Below are positions 21,201-31,115 of a stretch of DNA of 64,000 bases, one piece after another. The DNA comes from Loxodes magnus (Eukaryota; Ciliophora; Karyorelictea; Loxodida; Loxodidae), in assembly GCA_946699065.1 (NCBI GenBank), contig CAMPDV010000320.1:248001-312000 (forward strand). The letters run 5' to 3'. The position numbers and the translations under genes are program-made. Under the pieces are notes generated by a model, which saw nothing but the letters and a program-made list of their open reading frames with translations, ran no database searches and was not told the origin of the DNA. Position 1 is the first letter of the stretch. Each line of letters begins with the position of its first letter.

Positions 21201-22590
21201 TAGCCACAGCATATACAACACTAGTGTGACCACTCATGGTCTTACAGGTACCTGTCTTGACGTCCCATAGTCTCACCGTATTATCTCTACTTCCCGATAC
21301 AATGAACTCTGAATCACTGGATATAGCCACAGATAATACATAATCTGTGTGACCACTCATGGTCTTACAGGTACCTGTCTTGACGTCCCATAGTCTCACC
21401 GTATTATCTCTACTTCCCGATACAATGAACTCTGAATCACTGGATATAGCCACAGATAATACATAATCTGTGTGACCACTCATGGTCTTACAGGTACCTG
21501 TCTTGACGTCCCATAGTCTCACCGTATTATCTCTACTTCCCGATACAATGAACTCTGAATCACTGGATATAGCCACAGCATATACAACACTAGTGTGACC
21601 ACTCATGGTCTTACAGGTACCTGTCTTGACGTCCCATAGTCTCACCGTATTATCTCTACTTCCCGATACAATGAACTCTGAATCACTGGATATAGCCACA
21701 GCATATACAACACTAGTGTGACCACTCATGGTCTTACAGGTACCTGTCTTGACGTCCCATAGTCTCACCGTATTATCTCTACTTCCCGATACAATGAACT
21801 CTGAATCACTGGATATAGCCACAGCATATACAACACTAGTGTGACCACTCATGGTCTTACAGGTACCTGTCTTGACGTCCCATAGTCTCACCGTATTATC
21901 TCTACTTCCCGATACAATGAACTCTGAATCACTGGATATAGCCACAGATAATACATAATCTGTGTGACCACTCATGGTCTTACAGGTACCTGTCTTGACG
22001 TCCCATAGTCTCACCGTATTATCTCTACTTCCCGATACAATGAACTCTGAATCACTGGATATAGCCACAGATAATACATAATCTGTGTGACCACTCATGG
22101 TCTTACAGGTACCTGTCTTGACGTCCCATAGTCTCACCGTATTATCTCTACTTCCCGATACAATGAACTCTGAATCACTGGATATAGCCACAGATGATAC
22201 ATAATGTGTGTGACCACTCATGGTCTTACAGGTACCTGTCTTGACGTCCCATAGTCTCACCGTATTATCTCTACTTCCCGATACAATGAACTCTGAATCA
22301 CTGGATATAGCCACAGCATATACAACACTAGTGTGACCACTCATGGTCTTACAGGTACCTGTCTTGAAGTTCCATAGTCTCACCGTCTCATCTCTACTTC
22401 CCGATACAATGAACTCTGAATCACTGGATATAGCCACAGCATATACAACACTAGTGTGACCACTCATGGTCTTACAGGTACCTGTCTTGAAGTTCCATAG
22501 TCTCACCGTCTCATCTCTACTTCCCGATGCGATGAACTCTGAATCACTGGATATAGCCACAGATAATACATAATCTGTGTGACCACTCAT
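18265..22590 (-). CDS. WD40 repeat ORF segment, 1441 aa (35 blades)
   Basis: ATG at the left edge of module copy 3; ends at TAA after GHTS. About 35 blades, the N-terminal ones heterogeneous (DE-NF), the rest almost all SVVYAV or DYVLSV with HYVSSV twice. Near 19416 and 19663 two blades combine RDN with NF or NV. The terminating TAA needs one change from a Tyr TAT of the SYVYAV loop type. Confidence 0.6.
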   Translation of the reverse strand: MSGHTDYVLSVAISSDSEFIASGSRDETVRLWNFKTGTCKTMSGHTSVVYAVAISSDSEFIVSGSRDETVRLWNFKTGTCKTMSGHTSVVYAVAISSDSEFIVSGSRDNTVRLWDVKTGTCKTMSGHTHYVSSVAISSDSEFIVSGSRDNTVRLWDVKTGTCKTMSGHTDYVLSVAISSDSEFIVSGSRDNTVRLWDVKTGTCKTMSGHTDYVLSVAISSDSEFIVSGSRDNTVRLWDVKTGTCKTMSGHTSVVYAVAISSDSEFIVSGSRDNTVRLWDVKTGTCKTMSGHTSVVYAVAISSDSEFIVSGSRDNTVRLWDVKTGTCKTMSGHTSVVYAVAISSDSEFIVSGSRDNTVRLWDVKTGTCKTMSGHTDYVLSVAISSDSEFIVSGSRDNTVRLWDVKTGTCKTMSGHTDYVLSVAISSDSEFIVSGSRDNTVRLWDVKTGTCKTMSGHTSVVYAVAISSDSEFIVSGSRDNTVRLWDVKTGTCKTMSGHTDYVLSVAISSDSEFIVSGSRDNTVRLWDVKTGTCKTMSGHTSVVYAVAISSDSEFIVSGSRDNTVRLWDVKTGTCKTMSGHTDYVLSVAISSDSEFIVSGSRDNTVRLWDVKTGTCKTMSGHTSVVYAVAISSDSEFIVSGSRDNTVRLWDVKTGTCKTMSGHTDYVLSVAISSDSEFIVSGSRDNTVRLWDVKTGTCKTMSGHTDYVLSVAISSDSEFIVSGSRDNTVRLWDVKTGTCKTMSGHTSVVYAVAISSDSEFIVSGSRDNTVRLWDVKTGTCKTMSGHTSVVYAVAISSDSEFIVSGSRDNTVRLWDVKTGTCKTMSGHTSVVYAVAISSDSEFIVSGSRDNTVRLWDVKTGTCKTMSGHTDYVLSVAISSDSEFIVSGSRDNTVRLWDVKTGTCKTMSGHTSVVYAVAISSDSEFIVSGSRDNTVRLWDVKTGTCKTMSGHTDYVLSVAISSDSEFIVSGSRDNTVRLWNVKTGTCKTMSGHTDYVLSVAISSDSEFIVSGSRDNTVRLWDVKTGTCKTMSGHTSVVYAVAISSDSEFIVSGSRDNTVRLWNFKTGTCKTMSGHTSVVYAVAISSDSEFIVSGSRDNTVRLWDVKTGTCKTMSGHTHYVSSVAISSDSEFIVSGSRDNTVRLWDVKTGTCKTMSGHTDYVLSVAISSDSEFIVSGSRDNTVRLWDVKTGTCKTMSGHTSVVYAVAISSDSEFIVSGSRDNTVRLWDVKTGTCKTMSGHTSVVYAVAISSDSEFIVSGSRDNTVRLWDVKTGTCKTMSGHTSVVYAVAISSDSEFIVSGSRDNTVRLWDVKTGTCKTMSGHTSVVYAVAISSDSEFIVSGSRDNTVRLWDVKTGTCKTMSGHTDYVLSVAISSDSEFIVSGSRDNTVRLWDVKTGTCKTMSGHTSVVYAVAISSDSEFIVSGSRDNTVRLWDVKTGTCKTMSGHTS

Positions 22591-23124
22591 TGTCTTACAG
22601 CTTACAGTCTTGACGTCCCATAGTCTTACCGTATTATCTCTACTTCCCGATACAATGAACTCTTAATCACTGGATATAGCCACAGATGATACCTAATTAG
22701 TGTGACCACTCATGGTCTTACAGGTACCTGTCTTGACGTCCCATAGTCTCACCGTCTCATCTCTACTTCCCGATACGATGAACTCTGAATCACTGGATAT
22801 AGCCACAGCATATACAACACTAGTGTGACCACTCATAGTCTTACAGGTACCTGGCTTGACGTCCCATAGTCTCACCGTCTCATCTCTACTTCCCGATACA
22901 ATGAACTCTGAATCACTGGATATAGCCACAGATGATACATAATGTGTGTGACCACTCATTGTCTTACAGCTTACAGTCTTGACGTCCCATAGTCTCACCG
23001 TATTATCTCTACTTCCCGATACAATGAACTCTGAATCACTGGATATAGCCACAGATGATACATAATGTGTGTGACCACTCATGGTCTTACAGGTACTTGT
23101 CTTGACGTCCCATAGTCTCACTGT
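22591..23124 (-). repeat. Higher-order module with SD-stop-EF unit, copy 3
   Basis: TAA at 22663-22665, TAG at 22693-22695, KPGTCK near 22852, GSYD-TAA at 23125. It lies exactly 58 units (7134 bp) to the right of copy 2 with no indel between them. Confidence 0.85.
22693..23121 (-). CDS. WD40 repeat ORF segment, 142 aa (3.5 blades)
   Basis: Same predicted product as 15559-15987 (HYVSSV, HYVSSV, SVVYAV, with KTSTCK first and KPGTCK near the C-terminus). It is enclosed by the same two stop units, so the two copies were duplicated after the stops arose. Confidence 0.35.
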   Translation of the reverse strand: MRLWDVKTSTCKTMSGHTHYVSSVAISSDSEFIVSGSRDNTVRLWDVKTVSCKTMSGHTHYVSSVAISSDSEFIVSGSRDETVRLWDVKPGTCKTMSGHTSVVYAVAISSDSEFIVSGSRDETVRLWDVKTGTCKTMSGHTN

Positions 23125-26073
23125 TTAATCATAACTTCCCGATACGATGAACTCTGAATCACTGGATATAGCCACAGCATATACAACACTAGTGTGACCA
23201 CTCATGGTCTTACAGGTACCTGTCTTGACGTTCCATAGTCTGACCGTATTATCTCTACTTCCCGATACAATGAACTCTGAATCACTGGATATAGCCACAG
23301 CATATACAACACTAGTGTGACCACTCATGGTCTTACAGGTACCTGTCTTGACGTCCCATAGTCTCACCGTATTATCTCTACTTCCCGATACAATGAACTC
23401 TGAATCACTGGATATAGCCACAGCATATACAACACTAGTGTGACCACTCATGGTCTTACAGGTACCTGTCTTGACGTCCCATAGTCTCACCGTATTATCT
23501 CTACTTCCCGATACAATGAACTCTGAATCACTGGATATAGCCACAGATAATACATAATCTGTGTGACCACTCATGGTCTTACAGGTACCTGTCTTGACGT
23601 CCCATAGTCTCACCGTATTATCTCTACTTCCCGATACAATGAACTCTGAATCACTGGATATAGCCACAGCATATACAACACTAGTGTGACCACTCATGGT
23701 CTTACAGGTACCTGTCTTGACGTCCCATAGTCTCACCGTATTATCTCTACTTCCCGATACAATGAACTCTGAATCACTGGATATAGCCACAGCATATACA
23801 ACACTAGTGTGACCACTCATGGTCTTACAGGTACCTGTCTTGACGTCCCATAGTCTCACCGTATTATCTCTACTTCCCGATACAATGAACTCTGAATCAC
23901 TGGATATAGCCACAGCATATACAACACTAGTGTGACCACTCATGGTCTTACAGGTACCTGTCTTGACGTCCCATAGTCTCACCGTATTATCTCTACTTCC
24001 CGATACAATGAACTCTGAATCACTGGATATAGCCACAGATAATACATAATCTGTGTGACCACTCATGGTCTTACAGGTACCTGTCTTGACGTCCCATAGT
24101 CTCACCGTATTATCTCTACTTCCCGATACAATGAACTCTGAATCACTGGATATAGCCACAGCATATACAACACTAGTGTGACCACTCATGGTCTTACAGG
24201 TACCTGTCTTGACGTCCCATAGTCTCACCGTATTATCTCTACTTCCCGATACAATGAACTCTGAATCACTGGATATAGCCACAGCATATACAACACTAGT
24301 GTGACCACTCATGGTCTTACAGGTACCTGTCTTGACGTCCCATAGTCTCACCGTATTATCTCTACTTCCCGATACAATGAACTCTGAATCACTGGATATA
24401 GCCACAGATAATACATAATCTGTGTGACCACTCATGGTCTTACAGGTACCTGTCTTGACGTCCCATAGTCTCACCGTATTATCTCTACTTCCCGATACAA
24501 TGAACTCTGAATCACTGGATATAGCCACAGCATATACAACACTAGTGTGACCACTCATGGTCTTACAGGTACCTGTCTTGACGTCCCATAGTCTCACCGT
24601 ATTATCTCTACTTCCCGATACAATGAACTCTGAATCACTGGATATAGCCACAGATAATACATAATCTGTGTGACCACTCATGGTCTTACAGGTACCTGTC
24701 TTGACGTCCCATAGTCTCACCGTATTATCTCTACTTCCCGATACAATGAACTCTGAATCACTGGATATAGCCACAGCATATACAACACTAGTGTGACCAC
24801 TCATGGTCTTACAGGTACCTGTCTTGACGTCCCATAGTCTCACCGTATTATCTCTACTTCCCGATACAATGAACTCTGAATCACTGGATATAGCCACAGC
24901 ATATACAACACTAGTGTGACCACTCATGGTCTTACAGGTACCTGTCTTGACGTCCCATAGTCTCACCGTATTATCTCTACTTCCCGATACAATGAACTCT
25001 GAATCACTGGATATAGCCACAGATAATACATAATCTGTGTGACCACTCATGGTCTTACAGGTACCTGTCTTGACGTCCCATAGTCTCACCGTATTATCTC
25101 TACTTCCCGATACAATGAACTCTGAATCACTGGATATAGCCACAGCATATACAACACTAGTGTGACCACTCATGGTCTTACAGGTACCTGTCTTGACGTC
25201 CCATAGTCTCACCGTATTATCTCTACTTCCCGATACAATGAACTCTGAATCACTGGATATAGCCACAGCATATACAACACTAGTGTGACCACTCATGGTC
25301 TTACAGGTACCTGTCTTGACGTCCCATAGTCTCACCGTATTATCTCTACTTCCCGATACAATGAACTCTGAATCACTGGATATAGCCACAGCATATACAA
25401 CACTAGTGTGACCACTCATGGTCTTACAGGTACCTGTCTTGACGTCCCATAGTCTCACCGTATTATCTCTACTTCCCGATACAATGAACTCTGAATCACT
25501 GGATATAGCCACAGATAATACATAATCTGTGTGACCACTCATGGTCTTACAGGTACCTGTCTTGACGTCCCATAGTCTCACCGTATTATCTCTACTTCCC
25601 GATACAATGAACTCTGAATCACTGGATATAGCCACAGATAATACATAATCTGTGTGACCACTCATGGTCTTACAGGTACCTGTCTTGACGTCCCATAGTC
25701 TCACCGTATTATCTCTACTTCCCGATACAATGAACTCTGAATCACTGGATATAGCCACAGCATATACAACACTAGTGTGACCACTCATGGTCTTACAGGT
25801 ACCTGTCTTGACGTCCCATAGTCTCACCGTATTATCTCTACTTCCCGATACAATGAACTCTGAATCACTGGATATAGCCACAGCATATACAACACTAGTG
25901 TGACCACTCATGGTCTTACAGGTACCTGTCTTGACGTCCCATAGTCTCACCGTATTATCTCTACTTCCCGATACAATGAACTCTGAATCACTGGATATAG
26001 CCACAGATGATATATAATGTGTGTGACCACTCATGGTCTTACAGCTACCTGTCTTGACGTCCCATAGTCTCAC
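23125..26073 (-). CDS. WD40 repeat ORF segment, 982 aa (24 blades)
   Basis: GTG start in [12 protein letters not shown] followed by a HYISSV blade; TAA end after GSYD. The remaining loops are only SVVYAV and DYVLSV, with uniform RDN and DVKTGT except one NVKT blade at the C-terminal end. This is one of the cleanest homogenised tracts in the window. Confidence 0.55.
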   Translation of the reverse strand: MRLWDVKTGSCKTMSGHTHYISSVAISSDSEFIVSGSRDNTVRLWDVKTGTCKTMSGHTSVVYAVAISSDSEFIVSGSRDNTVRLWDVKTGTCKTMSGHTSVVYAVAISSDSEFIVSGSRDNTVRLWDVKTGTCKTMSGHTDYVLSVAISSDSEFIVSGSRDNTVRLWDVKTGTCKTMSGHTDYVLSVAISSDSEFIVSGSRDNTVRLWDVKTGTCKTMSGHTSVVYAVAISSDSEFIVSGSRDNTVRLWDVKTGTCKTMSGHTSVVYAVAISSDSEFIVSGSRDNTVRLWDVKTGTCKTMSGHTSVVYAVAISSDSEFIVSGSRDNTVRLWDVKTGTCKTMSGHTDYVLSVAISSDSEFIVSGSRDNTVRLWDVKTGTCKTMSGHTSVVYAVAISSDSEFIVSGSRDNTVRLWDVKTGTCKTMSGHTSVVYAVAISSDSEFIVSGSRDNTVRLWDVKTGTCKTMSGHTDYVLSVAISSDSEFIVSGSRDNTVRLWDVKTGTCKTMSGHTSVVYAVAISSDSEFIVSGSRDNTVRLWDVKTGTCKTMSGHTDYVLSVAISSDSEFIVSGSRDNTVRLWDVKTGTCKTMSGHTSVVYAVAISSDSEFIVSGSRDNTVRLWDVKTGTCKTMSGHTSVVYAVAISSDSEFIVSGSRDNTVRLWDVKTGTCKTMSGHTDYVLSVAISSDSEFIVSGSRDNTVRLWDVKTGTCKTMSGHTSVVYAVAISSDSEFIVSGSRDNTVRLWDVKTGTCKTMSGHTSVVYAVAISSDSEFIVSGSRDNTVRLWDVKTGTCKTMSGHTSVVYAVAISSDSEFIVSGSRDNTVRLWDVKTGTCKTMSGHTDYVLSVAISSDSEFIVSGSRDNTVRLWDVKTGTCKTMSGHTSVVYAVAISSDSEFIVSGSRDNTVRLWDVKTGTCKTMSGHTSVVYAVAISSDSEFIVSGSRDNTVRLWNVKTGTCKTMSGHTSVVYAVAISSDSEFIVSGSYD

Positions 26074-26076
26074 TGT

Positions 26077-27387
26077 TTAATCATAACTTCCCGATACGAT
26101 GAACTCTGAATCACTGGATATAGCCACAGATGATACATAATGTGTGTGACCACTCATGGTCTTACAGGTACCTGTCTTGACGTCCCATAGTCTCACCGTA
26201 TTATCTCTACTTCCCGATACAATGAACTCTGAATCACTGGATATAGCCACAGCATATACAACACTAGTGTGACCACTCATGGTCTTACAGGTACCTGTCT
26301 TGACGTCCCATAGTCTCACCGTATTATCTCTACTTCCCGATACAATGAACTCTGAATCACTGGATATAGCCACAGCATATACAACACTAGTGTGACCACT
26401 CATGGTCTTACAGGTACCTGTCTTGACGTCCCATAGTCTCACCGTATTATCTCTACTTCCCGATACAATGAACTCTGAATCACTGGATATAGCCACAGAT
26501 AATACATAATCTGTGTGACCACTCATGGTCTTACAGGTACCTGTCTTGACGTCCCATAGTCTCACCGTATTATCTCTACTTCCCGATACAATGAACTCTG
26601 AATCACTGGATATAGCCACAGCATATACAACACTAGTGTGACCACTCATGGTCTTACAGGTACCTGTCTTGACGTCCCATAGTCTCACCGTATTATCTCT
26701 ACTTCCCGATACAATGAACTCTGAATCACTGGATATAGCCACAGATAATACATAATGTGTGTGACCACTCATGGTCTTACAGGTACCTGTCTTGACGTCC
26801 CATAGTCTCACCGTATTATCTCTACTTCCCGATACAATGAACTCTGAATCACTGGATATAGCCACAGATAATACATAATCTGTGTGACCACTCATGGTCT
26901 TACAGGTACCTGTCTTGACGTCCCATAGTCTCACCGTATTATCTCTACTTCCCGATACAATGAACTCTGAATCACTGGATATAGCCACAGCATATACAAC
27001 ACTAGTGTGACCACTCATGGTCTTACAGGTACCTGTCTTGACGTCCCATAGTCTCACCGTATTATCTCTACTTCCCGATACAATGAACTCTGAATCACTG
27101 GATATAGCCACAGCATATACAACACTAGTGTGACCACTCATGGTCTTACAGGTACCTGTCTTGACGTCCCATAGTCTCACCGTCTCATCTCGACTTCCCG
27201 ATACAATGAACTCTGAATCACTGGATATAGCCACAGCATTTACACAACTAGTGTGACCACTCATGGTCTTACAGCTTACAGTCTTGACGTCCCATAGTCT
27301 CACCGTATTATCTCTACTTCCCGATGCGATGAACTCTGAATCACTGGATATAGCCACAGCATATACATAATGTGTGTGACCACTCAT
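26077..27387 (-). CDS. WD40 repeat ORF segment, 436 aa (10.6 blades)
   Basis: ATG beside frameshift copy 4; TAA end after GSYD. The first nine blades have the loop order of 10640-11767, then SVVYAV and HYVSSV. There is no GHTN stop here, so the duplicate reads further than its partner. Confidence 0.5.
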   Translation of the reverse strand: MSGHTHYVYAVAISSDSEFIASGSRDNTVRLWDVKTVSCKTMSGHTSCVNAVAISSDSEFIVSGSRDETVRLWDVKTGTCKTMSGHTSVVYAVAISSDSEFIVSGSRDNTVRLWDVKTGTCKTMSGHTSVVYAVAISSDSEFIVSGSRDNTVRLWDVKTGTCKTMSGHTDYVLSVAISSDSEFIVSGSRDNTVRLWDVKTGTCKTMSGHTHYVLSVAISSDSEFIVSGSRDNTVRLWDVKTGTCKTMSGHTSVVYAVAISSDSEFIVSGSRDNTVRLWDVKTGTCKTMSGHTDYVLSVAISSDSEFIVSGSRDNTVRLWDVKTGTCKTMSGHTSVVYAVAISSDSEFIVSGSRDNTVRLWDVKTGTCKTMSGHTSVVYAVAISSDSEFIVSGSRDNTVRLWDVKTGTCKTMSGHTHYVSSVAISSDSEFIVSGSYD

Positions 27388-27431
27388 GTCTTACAGGTAC
27401 TTGTCTTGACGTCCCATAGTCTCACTGTTTA
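27385..27431 (-). other. Nonsense plus frameshift site, copy 4
   Basis: Same paired TAA and 1-bp deletion, 127 units less 1 bp to the right of copy 3. Confidence 0.9.
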
Positions 27432-28832
27432 ATCATAACTTCCCGATACGATGAACTCTGAATCACTGGATATAGCCACAGCATATACAACACTAGTGTG
27501 ACCACTCATGGTCTTACAGGTACCTGTCTTGAAGTTCCATAGTCTCACCGTCTCATCTCTACTTCCCGATGCAATGAACTCTGAATCACTGGATATAGCC
27601 ACAGCATATACAACACTAGTGTGACCACTCATGGTCTTACAGGTACCTGTCTTGACGTCCCATAGTCTCACCGTATTATCTCTACTTCCCGATACAATGA
27701 ACTCTGAATCACTGGATATAGCCACAGATAATACATAATCTGTGTGACCACTCATGGTCTTACAGGTACCTGTCTTGACGTCCCATAGTCTCACCGTATT
27801 ATCTCGACTTCCCGATGCAATGAACTCTGAATCACTGGATATAGCCACATCATATACAACACTAGTGTGACCACTCATGGTCTTACAGGTACCTGTCTTG
27901 ATGTCCCATAGTCTCACCGTATTATCTCTACTTCCCGATACAATGAACTCTGAATCACTGGATATAGCCACAGATGATACATAATGTGTGTGACCACTCA
28001 TGGTCTTACAGGTACTTGTCTTGAAGTTCCATAGTCTTACCGTCTCATCTCTACTTCCCGATGCAATGAACTCTGAATCACTGGATATAGCCACATCATA
28101 TACAACACTAGTGTGACCACTCATGGTCTTACAGGTACCTGTCTTGAAGTTCCATAGTCTCACCGTCTCATCTCTACTTCCCGATACAATGAACTCTGAA
28201 TCACTGGATATAGCCACAGATAATACATAATGTGTGTGACCACTCATGGTCTTACAGGTACCTGTCTTGACGTCCCATAGTCTCACCGTATTATCTCTAC
28301 TTCCCGATGCAATGAACTCTGAATCACTGGATATAGCCACATCATATACAACACTAGTGTGACCACTCATGGTCTTACAGGTACCTGTCTTGAAGTTCCA
28401 TAGTCTTACCGTCTCATCTCTACTTCCCGATGCAATGAACTCTGAATCACTGGATATAGCCACAGATAATACATAATCTGTGTGACCACTCATTGTCTTA
28501 CAGCTTACAGTCTTGACGTCCCATAGTCTCACCGTATTATCTCTACTTCCCGATACAATGAACTCTGAATCACTGGATATAGCCACAGATAATACATAAT
28601 CTGTGTGACCACTCATGGTCTTACAGGTACCTGTCTTGACGTCCCATAGTCTCACCGTCTCATCTCTACTTCCCGATACGATGAACTCTGAATCACTGGA
28701 TATAGCCACAGATGATACAGAATTTGTGTGACCACTCATAGTCTTACAGGTACCTGTCTTGACGTCCCATAGTCTCACCGTATTATCTCTACTTCCCGAT
28801 ACGATGAACTCTGAATCAATGGATATAGCCAC
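27429..28832 (-). CDS. WD40 repeat ORF segment, 467 aa (11.4 blades)
   Basis: GTG start with the AISIDSEF marker; TAA end after GSYD. It includes NSVSSV (here with SGHT rather than SVHT), SVVYDV, HYVLSV, KTSTCK and DIKT blades. It is a mosaic of blades found in 249-1283 and 11809-15456. Confidence 0.55.
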   Translation of the reverse strand: MAISIDSEFIVSGSRDNTVRLWDVKTGTCKTMSGHTNSVSSVAISSDSEFIVSGSRDETVRLWDVKTGTCKTMSGHTDYVLSVAISSDSEFIVSGSRDNTVRLWDVKTVSCKTMSGHTDYVLSVAISSDSEFIASGSRDETVRLWNFKTGTCKTMSGHTSVVYDVAISSDSEFIASGSRDNTVRLWDVKTGTCKTMSGHTHYVLSVAISSDSEFIVSGSRDETVRLWNFKTGTCKTMSGHTSVVYDVAISSDSEFIASGSRDETVRLWNFKTSTCKTMSGHTHYVSSVAISSDSEFIVSGSRDNTVRLWDIKTGTCKTMSGHTSVVYDVAISSDSEFIASGSRDNTVRLWDVKTGTCKTMSGHTDYVLSVAISSDSEFIVSGSRDNTVRLWDVKTGTCKTMSGHTSVVYAVAISSDSEFIASGSRDETVRLWNFKTGTCKTMSGHTSVVYAVAISSDSEFIVSGSYD

Positions 28833-28841
28833 AGATCATAC

Positions 28842-31115
28842 CTAATTAGTGTGACCACTCATAGTCTTACAGGTACCTGTCTTGACGTCCCATAGTCTCA
28901 CCGTCTCATCTCTACTTCCCGATACGATGAACTCTGAATCACTGGATATAGCCACAGATAATACAGAATTTGTGTGAACACTCATAGTCTTACAGGTACC
29001 TGTCTTGACGTCCCATAGTCTCACCGTCTCATCTCTACTTCCCGATACGATGAACTCTGAATCACTGGATATAGCCACAGATGATACAGAATTTGTGTGA
29101 CCACTCATAGTCTTACAGCTACCTGTCTTGACGTCCCATAGTCTCACCGTCTCATCTCTACTTCCCGATGCGATGAACTCTGAATCACTGGATATAGCCA
29201 CAGCATTTACACAACTAGTGTGACCACTCATGGTCTTACAGGTACCTGTCTTGAAGTTCCATAGTCTCACCGTCTCATCTCTACTTCCCGATGCAATGAA
29301 CTCTGAATCACTGGATATAGCCACAGCATTTACACAACTAGTGTGACCACTCATGGTCTTACAGGTACCTGTCTTGAAGTTCCATAGTCTCACCGTCTCA
29401 TCTCTACTTCCCGATGCAATGAACTCTGAATCACTGGATATAGCCACAGATAATGCATAATCTGTGTGACCACTCATGGTCTTACAGGTACCTGTCTTGA
29501 CGTCCCATAGTCTCACCGTATTATCTCTACTTCCCGATACAATGAACTCTGAATCACTGGATATAGCCACAGCATATACAACACTAGTGTGACCACTCAT
29601 GGTCTTACAGGTACCTGTCTTGAAGTTCCATAGTCTCACCGTCTCATCTCTACTTCCCGATGCGATGAACTCTGAATCACTGGATATAGCCACAGATAAT
29701 ACATAATCTGTGTGACCACTCATTGTCTTACAGCTTACAGTCTTGACGTCCCATAGTCTCACCGTATTATCTCTACTTCCCGATACAATGAACTCTGAAT
29801 CACTGGATATAGCCACAGCATATACAACACTAGTGTGACCACTCATGGTCTTACAGGTACCTGTCTTGACGTCCCATAGTCTCACCGTATTATCTCTACT
29901 TCCCGATACAATGAACTCTGAATCACTGGATATAGCCACAGCATATACAACACTAGTGTGACCACTCATGGTCTTACAGGTACCTGTCTTGACGTCCCAT
30001 AGTCTCACCGTATTATCTCTACTTCCCGATACAATGAACTCTGAATCACTGGATATAGCCACAGCATATACAACACTAGTGTGACCACTCATGGTCTTAC
30101 AGGTACCTGTCTTGACGTCCCATAGTCTCACCGTATTATCTCTACTTCCCGATACAATGAACTCTGAATCACTGGATATAGCCACAGATAATACATAATC
30201 TGTGTGACCACTCATGGTCTTACAGGTACCTGTCTTGACGTCCCATAGTCTCACCGTATTATCTCTACTTCCCGATACAATGAACTCTGAATCACTGGAT
30301 ATAGCCACAGCATATACAACACTAGTGTGACCACTCATGGTCTTACAGGTACCTGTCTTGACGTCCCATAGTCTCACCGTATTATCTCTACTTCCCGATA
30401 CAATGAACTCTGAATCACTGGATATAGCCACAGCATATACAACACTAGTGTGACCACTCATGGTCTTACAGGTACCTGTCTTGACGTCCCATAGTCTCAC
30501 CGTATTATCTCTACTTCCCGATACAATGAACTCTGAATCACTGGATATAGCCACAGATAATACATAATCTGTGTGACCACTCATGGTCTTACAGGTACCT
30601 GTCTTGACGTCCCATAGTCTCACCGTATTATCTCTACTTCCCGATACAATGAACTCTGAATCACTGGATATAGCCACAGATGATACATAATGTGTGTGAC
30701 CACTCATGGTCTTACAGGTACCTGTCTTGACGTCCCATAGTCTCACCGTATTATCTCTACTTCCCGATACAATGAACTCTGAATCACTGGATATAGCCAC
30801 AGCATATACAACACTAGTGTGACCACTCATGGTCTTACAGGTACCTGTCTTGAAGTTCCATAGTCTCACCGTCTCATCTCTACTTCCCGATACAATGAAC
30901 TCTGAATCACTGGATATAGCCACAGCATATACAACACTAGTGTGACCACTCATGGTCTTACAGGTACCTGTCTTGAAGTTCCATAGTCTCACCGTCTCAT
31001 CTCTACTTCCCGATGCGATGAACTCTGAATCACTGGATATAGCCACAGATAATACATAATCTGTGTGACCACTCATGGTCTTACAGGTACCTGTCTTGAC
31101 GTCCCATAGTCTCAC
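28842..31115 (-). CDS. WD40 repeat ORF segment, 757 aa (18.5 blades)
   Basis: GTG of VRLW after the SD-stop-EF unit; ends at TAG after GHTN. A homogeneous N-terminal half is followed by the variable tail DYALSV, SCVNAV, SCVNAV, NSVSSV, NSVLSV. That tail also ends 1293-4388 and 5351-8446, so it has at least three copies here. Confidence 0.55.
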   Translation of the reverse strand: MRLWDVKTGTCKTMSGHTDYVLSVAISSDSEFIASGSRDETVRLWNFKTGTCKTMSGHTSVVYAVAISSDSEFIVSGSRDETVRLWNFKTGTCKTMSGHTSVVYAVAISSDSEFIVSGSRDNTVRLWDVKTGTCKTMSGHTHYVSSVAISSDSEFIVSGSRDNTVRLWDVKTGTCKTMSGHTDYVLSVAISSDSEFIVSGSRDNTVRLWDVKTGTCKTMSGHTSVVYAVAISSDSEFIVSGSRDNTVRLWDVKTGTCKTMSGHTSVVYAVAISSDSEFIVSGSRDNTVRLWDVKTGTCKTMSGHTDYVLSVAISSDSEFIVSGSRDNTVRLWDVKTGTCKTMSGHTSVVYAVAISSDSEFIVSGSRDNTVRLWDVKTGTCKTMSGHTSVVYAVAISSDSEFIVSGSRDNTVRLWDVKTGTCKTMSGHTSVVYAVAISSDSEFIVSGSRDNTVRLWDVKTVSCKTMSGHTDYVLSVAISSDSEFIASGSRDETVRLWNFKTGTCKTMSGHTSVVYAVAISSDSEFIVSGSRDNTVRLWDVKTGTCKTMSGHTDYALSVAISSDSEFIASGSRDETVRLWNFKTGTCKTMSGHTSCVNAVAISSDSEFIASGSRDETVRLWNFKTGTCKTMSGHTSCVNAVAISSDSEFIASGSRDETVRLWDVKTGSCKTMSGHTNSVSSVAISSDSEFIVSGSRDETVRLWDVKTGTCKTMSVHTNSVLSVAISSDSEFIVSGSRDETVRLWDVKTGTCKTMSGHTN

